A DNA stretch of 64,000 bases, taken from Strongylocentrotus droebachiensis. Its lineage: Eukaryota; Echinodermata; Echinoidea; Camarodonta; Strongylocentrotidae. The position numbers and the translations under genes are program-made. The stretch covers positions 41,708 to 105,707 of the forward strand of contig JAVYIG010007200.1 in the NCBI GenBank assembly GCA_035222895.1, in the 5' to 3' direction. Of the stretch, positions 54,814-64,000 are shown in pieces (the first letter of the stretch is position 1; each line of letters begins with the position of its first letter). The notes beneath the pieces are model-generated. The model was not told the DNA's origin, did not search any database, and worked only from the letters and a program-made list of their open reading frames with translations.

Positions 54814-55955
54814 CTGTTTCCAAGTTTGACATGATGAAAGCAAGGGTAACGGTTTTGAATATCAGCATTATACAGTGTGTCCCAGAAAAAACGAAACCGA
54901 GAAGTATCGATGTTCCATCATAACTTAATCACAACTATAATTAATGAATGATACATATTTGGAAAGCTTAGAGTCTCCTCTTTCATGTGATGCTACTCAG
55001 ATAATGCATATTTCACGCATGAGTGATTAAAAGCAATTTGAAGGAAGGAAACCAAAAAGACATTTGGCGGGCGGTATCTGAATTTCGAAGAAAAAAATCA
55101 CATTTCTAGAAAGTTGAGTTTCTACCCTTTCATATGACACCTCAATCAGGAAAAATGAGCGAGGAATGACAAAGTTCTGTTTGTTTAAAGTAGTGCTTGC
55201 ATTTCCATAATTTTATTAAACGAATTCGTTTTCACTGGGTGCCTGCCGTATCAATAAACAAAATTAACAAAAGACTTAACTCCGTTTCGTCAATCAGCCG
55301 TAAACGAGAGTCTTCATGCATGGCTGATTGTCAACGAAACGGAGTTAAGTCTTTTGTCAAATCTGCTTTTTGCTACGGCAGGCACCCAGTGAAAACGAAT
55401 TCGTTTGTTAAAATTATGAACATGTACGGTCTACTTTAAACAAACAGAACTTCCTGGCTCATTTTTCTTGATTGAGGTATCATATGAAAGAGCAGAAAAT
55501 GAACTTTCTAGAAATATGAATTTTTCTTTGAAATTCAGATACCGCCCGCAAAATTACTTTTTGGTTTCCTTCCTTCAAATTGCTTTTAATCACTCATGCG
55601 TGAAATATGCATCACGTGAGTAGCATCAACTGAAAGAGGAGACTCTAAGCTTTCCAAATATGTATCATTCATTAATTATGGTTGTGATTAAGTCATGATA
55701 AAACATCGATAATTCTCGGTTTCGTTTTTTCTGGGACGCACTGTACATAAAAGCGACTCCTTTTAAGAGAGACATATTGCAAATCAAAATAATGATAGTG
55801 GTGCTCTTCCTGACGAGTTCCTCTTAGCAACCTTTCATATCTGTTTCAAAGTTTGACAAGATGAAAGCAAGGGCAATAGTTCTGAATATCAGCATTATTC
55901 ATAAATATGACTTCTGTTAAAGAGATATTGCAAATCACAATATGAAAAAATTACA
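54780..55955. repeat. Tandem duplication of a GDAP2 intron/exon edge, one copy split by a MITE
   Basis: 54780-54872 plus 55744-55802 (interrupted by the MITE) corresponds to 55803-55955: both contain CTTCCTGACGAG, AGCAACCTTTC, GATGAAAGCAAGGG and, after the insertion point, AGAGATATTGCAAATCA-like sequence. Unit length about 152 bp, about 85-90 percent alike by eye. The second copy carries an acceptor-like AACAG and only the first codons of the exon. Confidence 0.8.
54873..55743. mobile_element. Mariner-like foldback MITE, complete copy (871 bp)
   Basis: Flanked by TA on both sides. The ends CAGTGTGTCCCAGAAAAAAC and GTTTTTTCTGGGACGCACTG are inverted; the arms pair over almost their whole length (about 400 bp each), closing on a central hairpin near 55290-55350. 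Same family as the half copies at 247 and 18131. No transposase. It is inserted in one copy of a duplicated GDAP2 segment. Confidence 0.9.
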
Positions 55956-56105
55956 ATGTAAATGGGCTTAGGCAATTCCATGGTACGTATCCAATCCTTT
56001 TGTCCATTTGAATGATAATGATGTTTTTATACAGGTATACAGTACAAAATCAGCAATTCAACCATTCTGGGGGGGGGGGCAGGGAGGGAGGGGGTTCAGA
56101 CCAAC

Positions 56106-56325
56106 CTTTGCCTCTGTTCCGCTTCTGCCGGGATGACCGATCTCTTCTCCCTCTGATTCTGCCTCTTCACCGAGTCTGGATTCTTCTCCATGGCCGTGAA
56201 GGCGTGCTTGCCGATCTCCAGCTCCTCCTCATCCTGCTCGGGCTCCACGTCGTACGGAGCTCCGTTAGAGATCCTGTCCCCCCTCAGCTCATCGGCAAGC
56301 GTCTGCTCGTGGGCCTCCTCCTCCT
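56106..56325 (-). CDS. GDAP2: GDAP2, acidic linker exon
   Basis: Acceptor TTTTTACAG, donor GTTGGT (a slightly unusual second position). It encodes EEEAHEQTLADELRGDRISN, DVEPEQDEEELEIGKHAFTA and a basic end (SVKRQNQREKRSVIPAEAEQ). This matches the acidic linker and the HAF-x-x-M-E segment that join the macro and Sec14 domains in vertebrate GDAP2. Two bases are left over and complete with the first base of the 54660-54813 exon. Confidence 0.82.
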
Positions 56326-56363
56326 CTGTAAAAATTAAAATGTTTTTGCTATGAATTTTAATA

Positions 56364-56733
56364 ATAATAATAATAATAGCTCACATTCATAATGCGCCTA
56401 ATATTTAGTTTCTAGGCGCAGCACATATTATTACCCCGGTCATCAGATTCAGGCTTACCTGCAACACAATGAATGCACATTTTCCACTCCCTGGGGAGCA
56501 TTCCAGCCAGTCGCCATTTACAACGCCACTTGCCATTTTACAAGCGCCACTTTCTAATCCAGCCACATTAGCTTTCGCATCCTACCGGGTACCCATTTAA
56601 CACCTGGGTGGAGAGTGGCAAATGTAGATCAATGTCTTGCCAAAGGACATTAGTGATGCGGCAACGGGACTTGAACCATGAACCTTGTGATCCACAGTTT
56701 GGTGACATATCCACTCGACCTCGACACCTCTAT
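56364..56733 (-). mobile_element. tRNA-derived SINE, nearly full length (minus orientation)
   Basis: Head on the minus strand near 56733 (GGTCGAGTGGATATGTC, then GGTTCAAGTCCCGTTG), body with CACCCAGGTGTTAAATGGGT complement, CCCTGGGGAGC and a 3' ATT repeat near 56364. It is the longest copy of the family in this window. Confidence 0.8.
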
Positions 56734-56883
56734 GAACTGTTTATATGGAACACAAATAATCTCACTGTGCCACATAAATGCACTGGATAGATACCAAAAG
56801 CTTCAAGATTATTCAACTGTTTCCCATGCAAGATTAATTTAAGATTGACCGTTATCTACGAAGCAGCAGACTGGATATTTCAC

Positions 56884-57046
56884 CTGATTGTTTTCTTGTC
56901 GGACCCCCCATGATGCGTATCTTCCTCTCTGCGATTACCGGCTCTCCGTCCTCGTTGCCGATGTTCTCTGGGACCAGGTCGATAGCCCACTGCTCCTCTA
57001 GCTCTGTCCTCGGAAAGTAGAGTGGCAGCAACTCACTGTATAGGTG
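56884..57046 (-). CDS. GDAP2: GDAP2, exon following the macro domain core
   Basis: Acceptor CCCTTGTAG, donor GTGAAA. It encodes HLYSELLPLYFPRTELEEQW, then DIGNEEGEPV-like LVPENIGNEDGEPVIAERKI. The L-L-P-L-Y-F-P-R motif and the G-N-x-x-G-E-P-V motif are GDAP2 hallmarks at the end of the macro domain. It starts in phase 0 and leaves one base. Two decayed copies lie upstream in the intron (57110-57216 and 57540-57596). Confidence 0.9.
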
Positions 57047-57109
57047 CTACAAGGGATGGCAATGAGAAAAACATTAGAGAGCGACAGTGGCAGCAACTAT
57101 TACTTGAGA

Positions 57110-57216
57110 GGCTACCCGCCATCGTTGTCGATGTTCTATGGGACCAGATCGATAGCCCACTGCTCCTCTAGCTCTGTCCTCGGAAAGTACAGTGGCAGCA
57201 ACTCACTGTATAGGTG
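57110..57216 (-). pseudogene. GDAP2: Decayed duplicate of the GDAP2 LLPLYFPR exon, copy 2
   Basis: Repeats 56941-57046 at a distance of exactly 170 bp. The acceptor and HLYSELLPLYFPRTELEEQW are intact, but an in-frame TAG stands at 57136-57138 and the sequence diverges before a donor. It cannot be a working alternative exon. Confidence 0.85.
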
Positions 57217-57303
57217 CTACAAGGGATGGCAATGAGAAAAACATTAGAGAGGGACAGTGGCAGCAATCATTTGGTTGAGAGGATTGACAGTAGAAGAGAA
57301 ATA

Positions 57304-57496
57304 CAGTCAAACTTGTCTACAGAGACCGCCCAAGGGAAACAAAAAATGGGCTTGTTGTAGACAGGTGGTCTTTGTAGACAGATTACTTTAGTACATGTTT
57401 CAATGAGAAACTATTTTCAAGGGAAACAAAAAAAAATGTGCTTGTTGTAAACAGGTGGTCTTTGTAGACAGGTGGTCACTAAAGCAGGTTTGACTG
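57304..57496. mobile_element. MITE with CAGTCAAACCTG ends, copy 3
   Basis: CAGTCAAACTTGTCTACAGA to GCAGGTTTGACTG, flanked by TA. It lies between the second and third exon duplicates, accounting for the larger spacing there. Confidence 0.85.
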
Positions 57497-57539
57497 TACA
57501 TGTAAAATGACCAAATTTACCAGGCCATCTAATTCCCGA

Positions 57540-57596
57540 CTATTCCTTAGGCTCTGTCCTTGGAAAGTACAATGGCAGCAACTCACTGTATAGGTG
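57540..57596 (-). pseudogene. GDAP2: Decayed duplicate of the GDAP2 LLPLYFPR exon, copy 3
   Basis: Encodes HLYSELLPLYFPRTEPKE followed by TAG at 57540-57542. A further vestige (GCGACTCACTGTAAAGTCGC and neighbours) at 57779-57900 seems to be a fourth, older copy. Confidence 0.78.
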
Positions 57597-57909
57597 CTAC
57601 AAGGGATGGCAATGAGAACAATATCAGAGGAGGAGAGTGGCAGCCGATATTTGCCTGAGAGAGTGATAGTATAAAGAGAAATATACGCAAGTGGACAAAA
57701 TGTAGCAGGCCATCAACTTGCTGCATAATTGCTATAGGGATGATAATGAGAGAACAAATACAGTGTATGTCAAAACAGATGAATGTAGTGGAAAATCATC
57801 TAATTCCAAACTGTTCCTCTAAAGTTGTCTAGAGGGAATTAAAAGGGGAGCGACTCACTGTAAAGTCGCTACAACAGATGACAGCAAGAGTGAAATAACA
57901 AGACAGGTA

Positions 57910-58725
57910 TAAGAACCAAGGCTGGTATTCAATTCAATACTTAGAATAAGTAAGAAATTTACTAAGTAAATTACTAAGCTAAATAAGAACTTTACCCATT
58001 TCGTATTCAAATCGCATTTTAAACTTTTACATACGTAAGACAAAATCTGAGTATAATACTTACTGATAAGCAATATGACATCACACGGTCAATCAAAAGT
58101 AATGCGCAATAGATGCACGCTAATAATAATAATATTGGATATTTATGCCAACCTTGGCTATATTTTATCTAAGCCGAAAAGTTAACTAAGTATATTCTTA
58201 TGTTTCATACTTGAATTGAATACCGGCCCTGTGGTTTTGCTTTCAGTTTACTGCTACAAACAACCCATGATATAAATATTCTATCATTGAGAATAATTTT
58301 TATATAATTACTCTTAAAATGCAGTTTCACCAAGAGTACTCAATCTTTTATGTACATGTATAAACCCAAGCATCAAATTGCACTTCATGTTTGATGTACC
58401 TGAGCTTAAACTTAAACTTTATTCAAGTGTCATGTTGCTTGTTATTTTTACTTATTTATCATGAAATTATGTAATGCACTTGGATCTTCCTTCTGCCATT
58501 ATTTTCACACTGAAATTGAAGGTACTGAGCACTGATATTGAAGGTACAATGTTTAATGTTTCAAAATACAACTCTGAAAAAGAGCAAAATAAAGAATTCA
58601 ATCTTACCTTATTTAAAATTTGAAAGTATGTTTAATGACAACTCTCATCATCCAAACAAAATACTAAGGTTACATCTACAAGGAAAAATAAATGCTCTGT
58701 AGATGTTCTGTAACTCTTCACCATT
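57910..58725. other. GDAP2 intron without further features
   Basis: AT-rich. An inverted pair TACTTAGAATAAG / CTTATTC-like near 57940 and 58195 (with ATTCAATTCAATACTT and TTGAATTGAATACC) suggests another small foldback of about 300 bp at 57910-58225. Confidence 0.4.
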
Positions 58726-58730
58726 CTTAC

Positions 58731-58808
58731 CTCGTCAACTCCCATCATCGTCAATACAATGGTTTCAAAGGATTCCCCATGCTTCTCTAGAAATCTTCTG
58801 ATCGTTCC
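58731..58808 (-). CDS. GDAP2: GDAP2, macro domain exon with a one-base frameshift
   Basis: Acceptor CCCTTTCAG, donor GTAAGA. In the frame that joins the next exon it reads RRFLEKHGESFETIVLTMMG VDE (end of macro domain, like R-R-F-L-E-x-H-G-E in vertebrate GDAP2). The preceding exon leaves one base, which requires the exon to start two bases into a codon. That works for the first residues (R-T-I) but an extra base at about 58800-58801 (GG on the plus strand) then throws it out of frame. No alternative acceptor repairs this. Either a sequencing/assembly error or a real disabling indel. Confidence 0.78.
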
Positions 58809-58926
58809 TGAAAGGGGAAACGAAAGGGGAAAAACAAAATACAGCCATCATTAAATATATACTGCTTGACAACTGCACTCGGAAGACTGGACCCTCAACT
58901 ATTACCCTAGACACATGGCTCCTAGA

Positions 58927-58958
58927 TGTTGGGGGGGGGGGGGGGGGGGGGGGGGGGA
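58927..58958. repeat. Poly-G run
   Basis: About 29 G within the GDAP2 intron; prone to assembly error. Confidence 0.8.
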
Positions 58959-59054
58959 CTTCCCCCAAGGACAATTTATCTTGAGGACAATTATTATCAG
59001 GATGTAACGCCATGGAAACCTACCTCTTCCTAATTTACTCCTGAAGAACAACCC

Positions 59055-59165
59055 CTGAGAGATGTTTCACAAAGATCCTATTAGTCGAACTTAACTCTAA
59101 GTTGGACTTAACAGTTATGTAAAGCTGTTAGCATCTGTGAAAATATTTTGTAAAACCTGTTTTTT
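59055..59165. mobile_element. Palindromic MITE family, left half only
   Basis: GAGAGATGTTTCACAAAGAT and AACTCTAAGTTGGACTTAAC match copy 3 (53351); the right arm is missing. Confidence 0.65.
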
Positions 59166-59215
59166 TTCTAACTTCACTGTCAGACACTATTGAGTGATTG
59201 ACAGACTTCTTTATT

Positions 59216-59478
59216 TCCTTTGGTAATAACATACATAAAATGAGCTGTAGAGGGTACAGTACATGAGCATTTGATTACATAAATAACCTCCTTTTTGTAA
59301 TGGCCAAAATTAAACTGACTGAATCTTTGCGCATCACAACTAACAGTCATTATTTTCCCACAAAAGACTTTTTCAAGCCTTTTGTTTTGAGGGAAGTTAA
59401 AACTAGTAGTACCGGTATCTTGCAAATGCCTTTGGAATTTAACCTTTTCATTTGTTGGGCCTGCAAATGACACATAGG
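59216..59478. repeat. Interspersed repeat (also nested at 13573-13886)
   Basis: Shares TGGCCAAAATTAAACTGA, TTTTCCCACAAAAGAC and AATTTAACCTTTTCAT with 13573-13886. Class unknown; in a GDAP2 intron. Confidence 0.65.
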
Positions 59479-59890
59479 GATCGGGTAACTTTGCCTCAGG
59501 TTCTGAAACAAAATCCTGGATTTAGCTCATGCTGCAATGATAATCATAAACCTAAAGGTCAGTCCGGAACCCCATGACTTTTACAAGACGATCGCCTGTC
59601 TGATTATCAAGATATTTATGATGGAAATCGAAACCAAATTTTGCGTTTTCCTAACAATTTTCATAACACTACAGTCTATCGGGAAAACGAGTATGGTAAA
59701 ACCGGTCACTCAAAGTTTGTTATTTTTTTTAGGAGCGATTTTTTTTTTAGGGGTTCAATATTACACCATATCACAGACACCGATAGAGTACATGTAGGAC
59801 CATGCATGCATCTCAGATTTAACATTGTTAAACGATGCCTTTAAGACCCTTCTGGCTCCTAACAGACGATATGCTTCCGTATGAACTTAC

Positions 59891-59980
59891 TCAGAGCTAT
59901 GTGTGCACCTTCCTCAGGGGGATAGTTCCGTCTCACCGTGTGAATTGCACAAAATGCCACTGATGTGATTTTCTGCTCCC
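59891..59980 (-). CDS. GDAP2: GDAP2, macro domain exon
   Basis: Acceptor CCTCTGTAG, donor GTAAGT. It encodes EQKITSVAFCAIHTVRRNYP and PEEGAHIAL, following S-S-V-G-F-C-V-I-x-x-x-x-x-x-Y-P-x-E-x-A-T-H-I-A-L of vertebrate GDAP2 (from memory). Two bases are needed from upstream at its start, so at least one earlier exon exists; none was found between here and 64000. Macro domains bind ADP-ribose derivatives; in GDAP2 this activity is uncertain. Confidence 0.85.
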
Positions 59981-60361
59981 TACAGAGGAAATGCAAAAAA
60001 ATGTTGTTACGGCACCATTTACGGATGATTTTTGTGGTGTTACACGTAGTAGTAATAAGAAGACGCATTAAAGGCTTATTAACCAAAATGTGGATTCAAA
60101 TCATTCAATGGAACTAAATTTCAAACCGCCAAAATGCTGTTCCTTATCCATTTTGTCTGGAAAACCTGTTCAAAAATATGTTTACAATCGGAGAAGATTC
60201 AATATCGTCACTTGAGCAAGAGAATCACAAGTTTCTTGGCTTGTTAGTATAAACATTCAAACAAACTTCCAACGAAACATGCGACTATCTTTTAATCATA
60301 ATTAAGAATGCTATGCTGGAAAACATTAAATCTTCTCTGATTTGTAACGAGGTTTTATAAG

Positions 60362-60670
60362 TTGAAGGTACTTTGTCCCATATTTCAAGGAAACTTAAAG
60401 CAGATGACACCGCCAACCACTGTCTCAAGTCTTAACCCCGCCCCCCCCCCCCCTCCCCCCCCCCCTCCCCACTCCGGAAACGGAGGGACCGCATTCATGT
60501 TCCTAAAATCTCCAGTAAAGGGGTTCTTTTCACACAGCAAAGTCCTGCTCGTAATACACACAAAATTGGCCCTTATTGATTTTACACACCAGATTTAGGG
60601 AGGTGCTTTCAAAGGGAGGGAACATGCATACACGTACCCTAAATAACACTGAGTGGGGGGGGGGGGGGTC
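60362..60670 (+). repeat. Interspersed repeat with poly-C runs (family of 36085)
   Basis: C runs at 60437-60470, then GTAAAGGGGTTCTTTTCACA, AACATGCATACACGTACC and AATAACACTGAGTGGGGG, in the same order as at 36085-36400. Confidence 0.65.
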
Positions 60671-62090
60671 TTAACGCACGACTAGAAAGAGAAAGTAAAT
60701 GGACCAAAAAGAAGTCCACAATAGTTTATAGTGAGAAAATAAAGGCCAAGAAAATTCTTTCCTCCCAAACTTACGACCTTCGGCACAATCATACAGTTCA
60801 GGGAAGGTTTCTAAACCTTCTTTCAATTGATGAAAATTGTACCATGTATGGAAGAGTATTATGTTCAATCTCCCACAGAGAGTGCTTAAATTCCTGTCCA
60901 ATGCCTGTCCATTGCCGTGTGTGATACAGGGCAAATTTAGTGAGATGGGGCAAATCAACAACGTATATAAAATGTGAACACTATCCCGGGGAAGAAACGT
61001 TCAACTTGCTCTAAATAGTTGTCCAACCTTCTTAGAAAATTGGCGCTACACGTGACCTGGGCTTTTTCTCTTTTCTACTTTTACTTTTTTTTTATTTAGT
61101 ATCTATACAAGTGTATTTACATGTACATGTACTTCAAACTTCCTTTGTTAATAATCATGATTGTTAACAAAGTGATATTGAAACAAAAATTACGGAAATA
61201 ATATTCATCTGTGTAAGATGCTTGATGGTTGATTACAGTACGTTTCAGTTTCATAATTTGTTAGTTTTGATTCACCCAAACTCATGTACATGTACAATGT
61301 AGATATTACACCTTTATATAACCGGTGCTGGCAGAGTGTGCATACTAAAATGAAAAAAAATCTTTAACAACAACAAAAGGAAGAGAGAGAGGGAATAAAG
61401 GGGACAAAGCCATGCTAATTAACTTGGATATGTTGGTACATGGGTTTTGTACATACATATAATATTGCCATTATTATGCTAAACATATTAGAAACATTCA
61501 GGTTTATCAAGCAAATTATGAGCAACATTTATTTAGTATAAAGCTCGTGATGTCAAAATAAGACTTTAAAATATAATTGTGAGAGGGGGTAAGTTTTTTT
61601 CCACCCCACCCCTCCCCCCCCCCCCCACCCTCTCATCTCATTCTGTGTTAACTTACAAAAATTATGCTGCACATTACCAACAATGATGGCAAAATTTGTA
61701 GCGCATTAGAATATATACTTAATGTTGGATAGTTTCTGCACTTTATAAATGTATTATTATTATTATTATTATTATAAAAACTCAACATGCTTTCAAACTC
61801 ATGAAAGTGAGATACATTTACAGTATGTTTACAAATGATATAGTTATAATGCAGTGTTGGGAAATACCACAATATTGTTGCCTTTTCATTTTTCAGGAAG
61901 GAACTTAACTTCTCAATTACAATCACATACCTTTTCTGGTGGTTGAAATGAAAGTCCAAAACAATGACTATTACAAAAATATACATATGTAAATAGAAAT
62001 CCTTGTATCTAGATACCCAGTAGCACGAGATATACCAAGGAGTAAAGTCCATATTTATAGCGATTATCCACTTAAAGGCACACTGTCCTA
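60671..62090. other. GDAP2 intron or upstream sequence, no exon found
   Basis: A 96-residue frame on the minus strand (60671-60961) has no recognised domain. An ATT repeat lies at 61753-61773 and a C run near 61612. No macro-domain exon was recognised. Confidence 0.4.
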
Positions 62091-62094
62091 CTAG

Positions 62095-62280
62095 TACTAG
62101 TAGCTACTTGCTCCCTCTATATAGAAAACTTTCCCAATCGGTGCCTGTTGGTCCCCCATGATCCTCTTTTTCTTATGTTAAATGAGAGCAGAGTTAATGA
62201 GATAGCCACCTGTCACAGTGACCTTGCTGGCTCGCTGGGTGGTCTAATCCCTTCTAGCTCAAGTAGTAAAGCCTGCCTTT
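62095..62280 (+). repeat. Interspersed repeat (family also at 32615 and 52840)
   Basis: CTACTTGCTCCCTCTATATA, GGTCCCCCATGATCCTCTTT and GAGATAGCCACCTGTCA are shared with the other copies. Confidence 0.65.
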
Positions 62281-62389
62281 AAATACTTTATTGATACATA
62301 TTCCATTCTAAATGATAACAGATTTCAAGGAAGAATACACTTGAAGACAGGAATTTTGTATTTTTCTATACATACATGTGTATATGCAA

Positions 62390-62660
62390 ATCACAATGTC
62401 TTGTTTTCCCAGAACAAAATGTGTTTTGAAGAGAAATATTGATAAAAGAATACGTAATTTGGGTTTTCTGCTGAGCGCCAAAAACCTAGATTTTGTATTC
62501 TTTCATCAATATTCAACTTCAAACACATTTGTCTGGGAAATCTTTGCAGAAAAGTGTCATAATTGTCATCCTCTTTCACATTATGATACAATTTAAGTGA
62601 AATTTTGCCATCAAATTTTTGGCAAATTTGGGGCTCCCAACACTGAAGAGGGGCTTTAAC
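62390..62660. mobile_element. Foldback repeat, copy of the 8811 family
   Basis: Contains CACATTATGATACAATTTAA, GCTCCCAACA and TTCAACTTCAAACACATTTG, as at 9023-9140. The left outer arm is truncated. Confidence 0.65.
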
Positions 62661-62717
62661 AATATTTTTCTTCAGGACAAATAGTTCCATGTAGTGTAGA
62701 GACCTGGTTAGAGTATA

Positions 62718-62778
62718 TGATTTGATTTGATTTGATTTGATTTGATTTGATTTGATTTGATTTGATTTGATTTGATTT
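62718..62778. repeat. Pentanucleotide microsatellite (GATTT)n
   Basis: About twelve uninterrupted TTGAT/GATTT units. Confidence 0.9.
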
Positions 62779-62789
62779 ATTTATTTCTG

Positions 62790-64000
62790 TTTGATTTTCT
62801 TTTTTCTTTGCATTTTTACAAATATATAACAAACAAATATTAAAAGGTAAACAAGGAAATAACTGAATCTAAAATTTAGCAGTGAACTTTGGAATGGTGA
62901 CATTAAAAGTACAAACTTGTGTTTCCTGATAAATGAAAAGGACAAATGTATTCAATATGGTGATATCAAGGCTAAATATTTTTGAAAAATTGCTTTCAAT
63001 TTGAGTGCTCACAGTCTAGCAGGATATTACATTGGTTTTAGTAAAAGCAGAAAATGAGAGAAACACATTACGGTAGTGAAAGTTTGAACGGTATCTGATT
63101 AAAAATAAGAAAGTTATGCATTTTTGAAAGTGCAAGCTACATTTGTATGTATCAAACAAAAACTGGCAACTCCGAGACATGTCTTGCAAGGTCCCCTCTT
63201 ACTTGCCCTGTACTAAGAACATCAATAATTCACGTTTTCCCTTATTAAAATTTCCAATCATACATTCACCTTAATATAATTATTGCAAATATGTTTTTAT
63301 ACAACCCCTGTATGAAACAAATCTATTCCGTTATCAATAACTAAGAAAATGAAAGTTAATGAAATTTTCTGAATAGAGAAAATTGGACAGGAGCTGGCAA
63401 GATACGTCACTGTGTTTCACTAAATGACAATATAAAAGATTCACAACTTTTCTATTATTAATCGGATATTGCTCAAACTTTCACAAACAAATTTTCGCTT
63501 ATTTGTCTACTTGTATTAAAACCAACTTAATATTATAGTGGAATTCCCCTTTGAGTGAAACTTGTTCTTAAGTGTGTGTATGAAGGGTCTAGAGTATGTG
63601 TCATTAGAAATGAAACATTTCCTTTTCTGACACAAAATTTAATTAAAGTTAAGCTCTCATTACGATGCTCATGTAAAAGTAACACCAATATTCCATGCTT
63701 TTACATTTATAATGCAAGGTTTGAGCCTAACACAGTTCTGGTGCACATGGATCCCAGAATTACACTCTGATTTTAAACAGCAACCAGTTCAAATTAAATT
63801 AACAGAAATCTAATATCGTCGGTGGGGTGACAAAACCTCGTATCTCAAAAATCATGAATTTTCAGGAGAGCGAAAAAACTTTCCTGTCTCAACAAATTTA
63901 GTGCTGTGACACTGTCCTTTCTTTTTAAAACTGGAATATGTATACAATTTTTAATGTCATTGTTGAAATACAGTAAAATAATTGTTTTTATATTTGAAAG
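62790..64000. other. AT-rich sequence, no gene recognised
   Basis: No exon-like frame. 63050-63550 shows resemblance to 45780-45900 and 46200-46340 (dispersed repeat, limits unclear). Confidence 0.35.

Noticed and set aside
60671-60961. Additional upstream GDAP2 exon
   Set aside because: The 96-residue frame has no macro-domain motif and no fitting splice phase.

Overview
The window looks like nuclear DNA of an invertebrate deuterostome, most likely a sea urchin. It is AT-rich and intron-rich, and it is crowded with short foldback elements, tRNA-derived SINEs, decayed LINEs and homopolymer C/G runs. The most telling gene combines ankyrin repeats, a ZU5 module and a C-terminal death domain, an architecture greatly expanded in sea urchin genomes. 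The taxon is an inference; no organelle or rRNA marker is present. No bacterial-style genes, operons, CRISPR arrays or real tRNA genes are seen.

Four host genes can be supported. (1) On the minus strand, two exons at 8300-7935 and 199-22 encode consecutive CUB modules of a partial protein whose two ends lie outside the window or were not found. A nearly complete LINE of about 3.8 kb (2217-6038) sits in the intron between them, on the opposite strand. (2) On the minus strand, a complete eight-exon model from 31790 down to 23012 encodes an ANK(11)-ZU5-UPA-like-death-domain protein. All splice phases agree, but an in-frame TAA in the first ankyrin repeat (31626-31628) interrupts it. (3) On the plus strand, five exons from 38555 to 43561 encode a 267-residue conserved protein that I cannot name, with a lysine/alanine-rich N-terminus and a Trp/Tyr/Arg-rich core. 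(4) On the minus strand, eight exons from 59980 down to 51918 encode the C-terminal part of GDAP2 (macro domain tail, linker, complete CRAL-TRIO/Sec14 domain). Its first macro-domain exons are upstream of the window. One extra base in the 58731-58808 exon breaks its frame.

Mobile DNA fills the rest. From 9.7 to 18.8 kb there are no host exons that I can see: decayed LINE 3' ends, a 90-bp-arm hairpin, two head-to-head copies of a 1.3-kb inverted-repeat element (one inserted in a LINE tail, one carrying a nested repeat), a SINE and a recent 197-bp tandem duplication. From 28.5 to 29.4 kb there is a degenerate C/T-rich minisatellite. Foldback elements with TA or TTAA target sites recur across 40-60 kb. 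A notable theme is that exon edges have been tandemly duplicated into introns: GDAP2 has one exon with at least two decayed intronic copies and another with a duplicated acceptor region, and the 267-residue gene has a duplicated piece of exon 4. None of these copies appears usable.

The genes do not form one pathway. The CUB protein is likely extracellular, the ANK-ZU5-DD protein is a predicted cytoplasmic death-fold adaptor, and GDAP2 is a predicted macro/Sec14 protein. All exon boundaries are my own reading of splice consensus, phase and family similarity.
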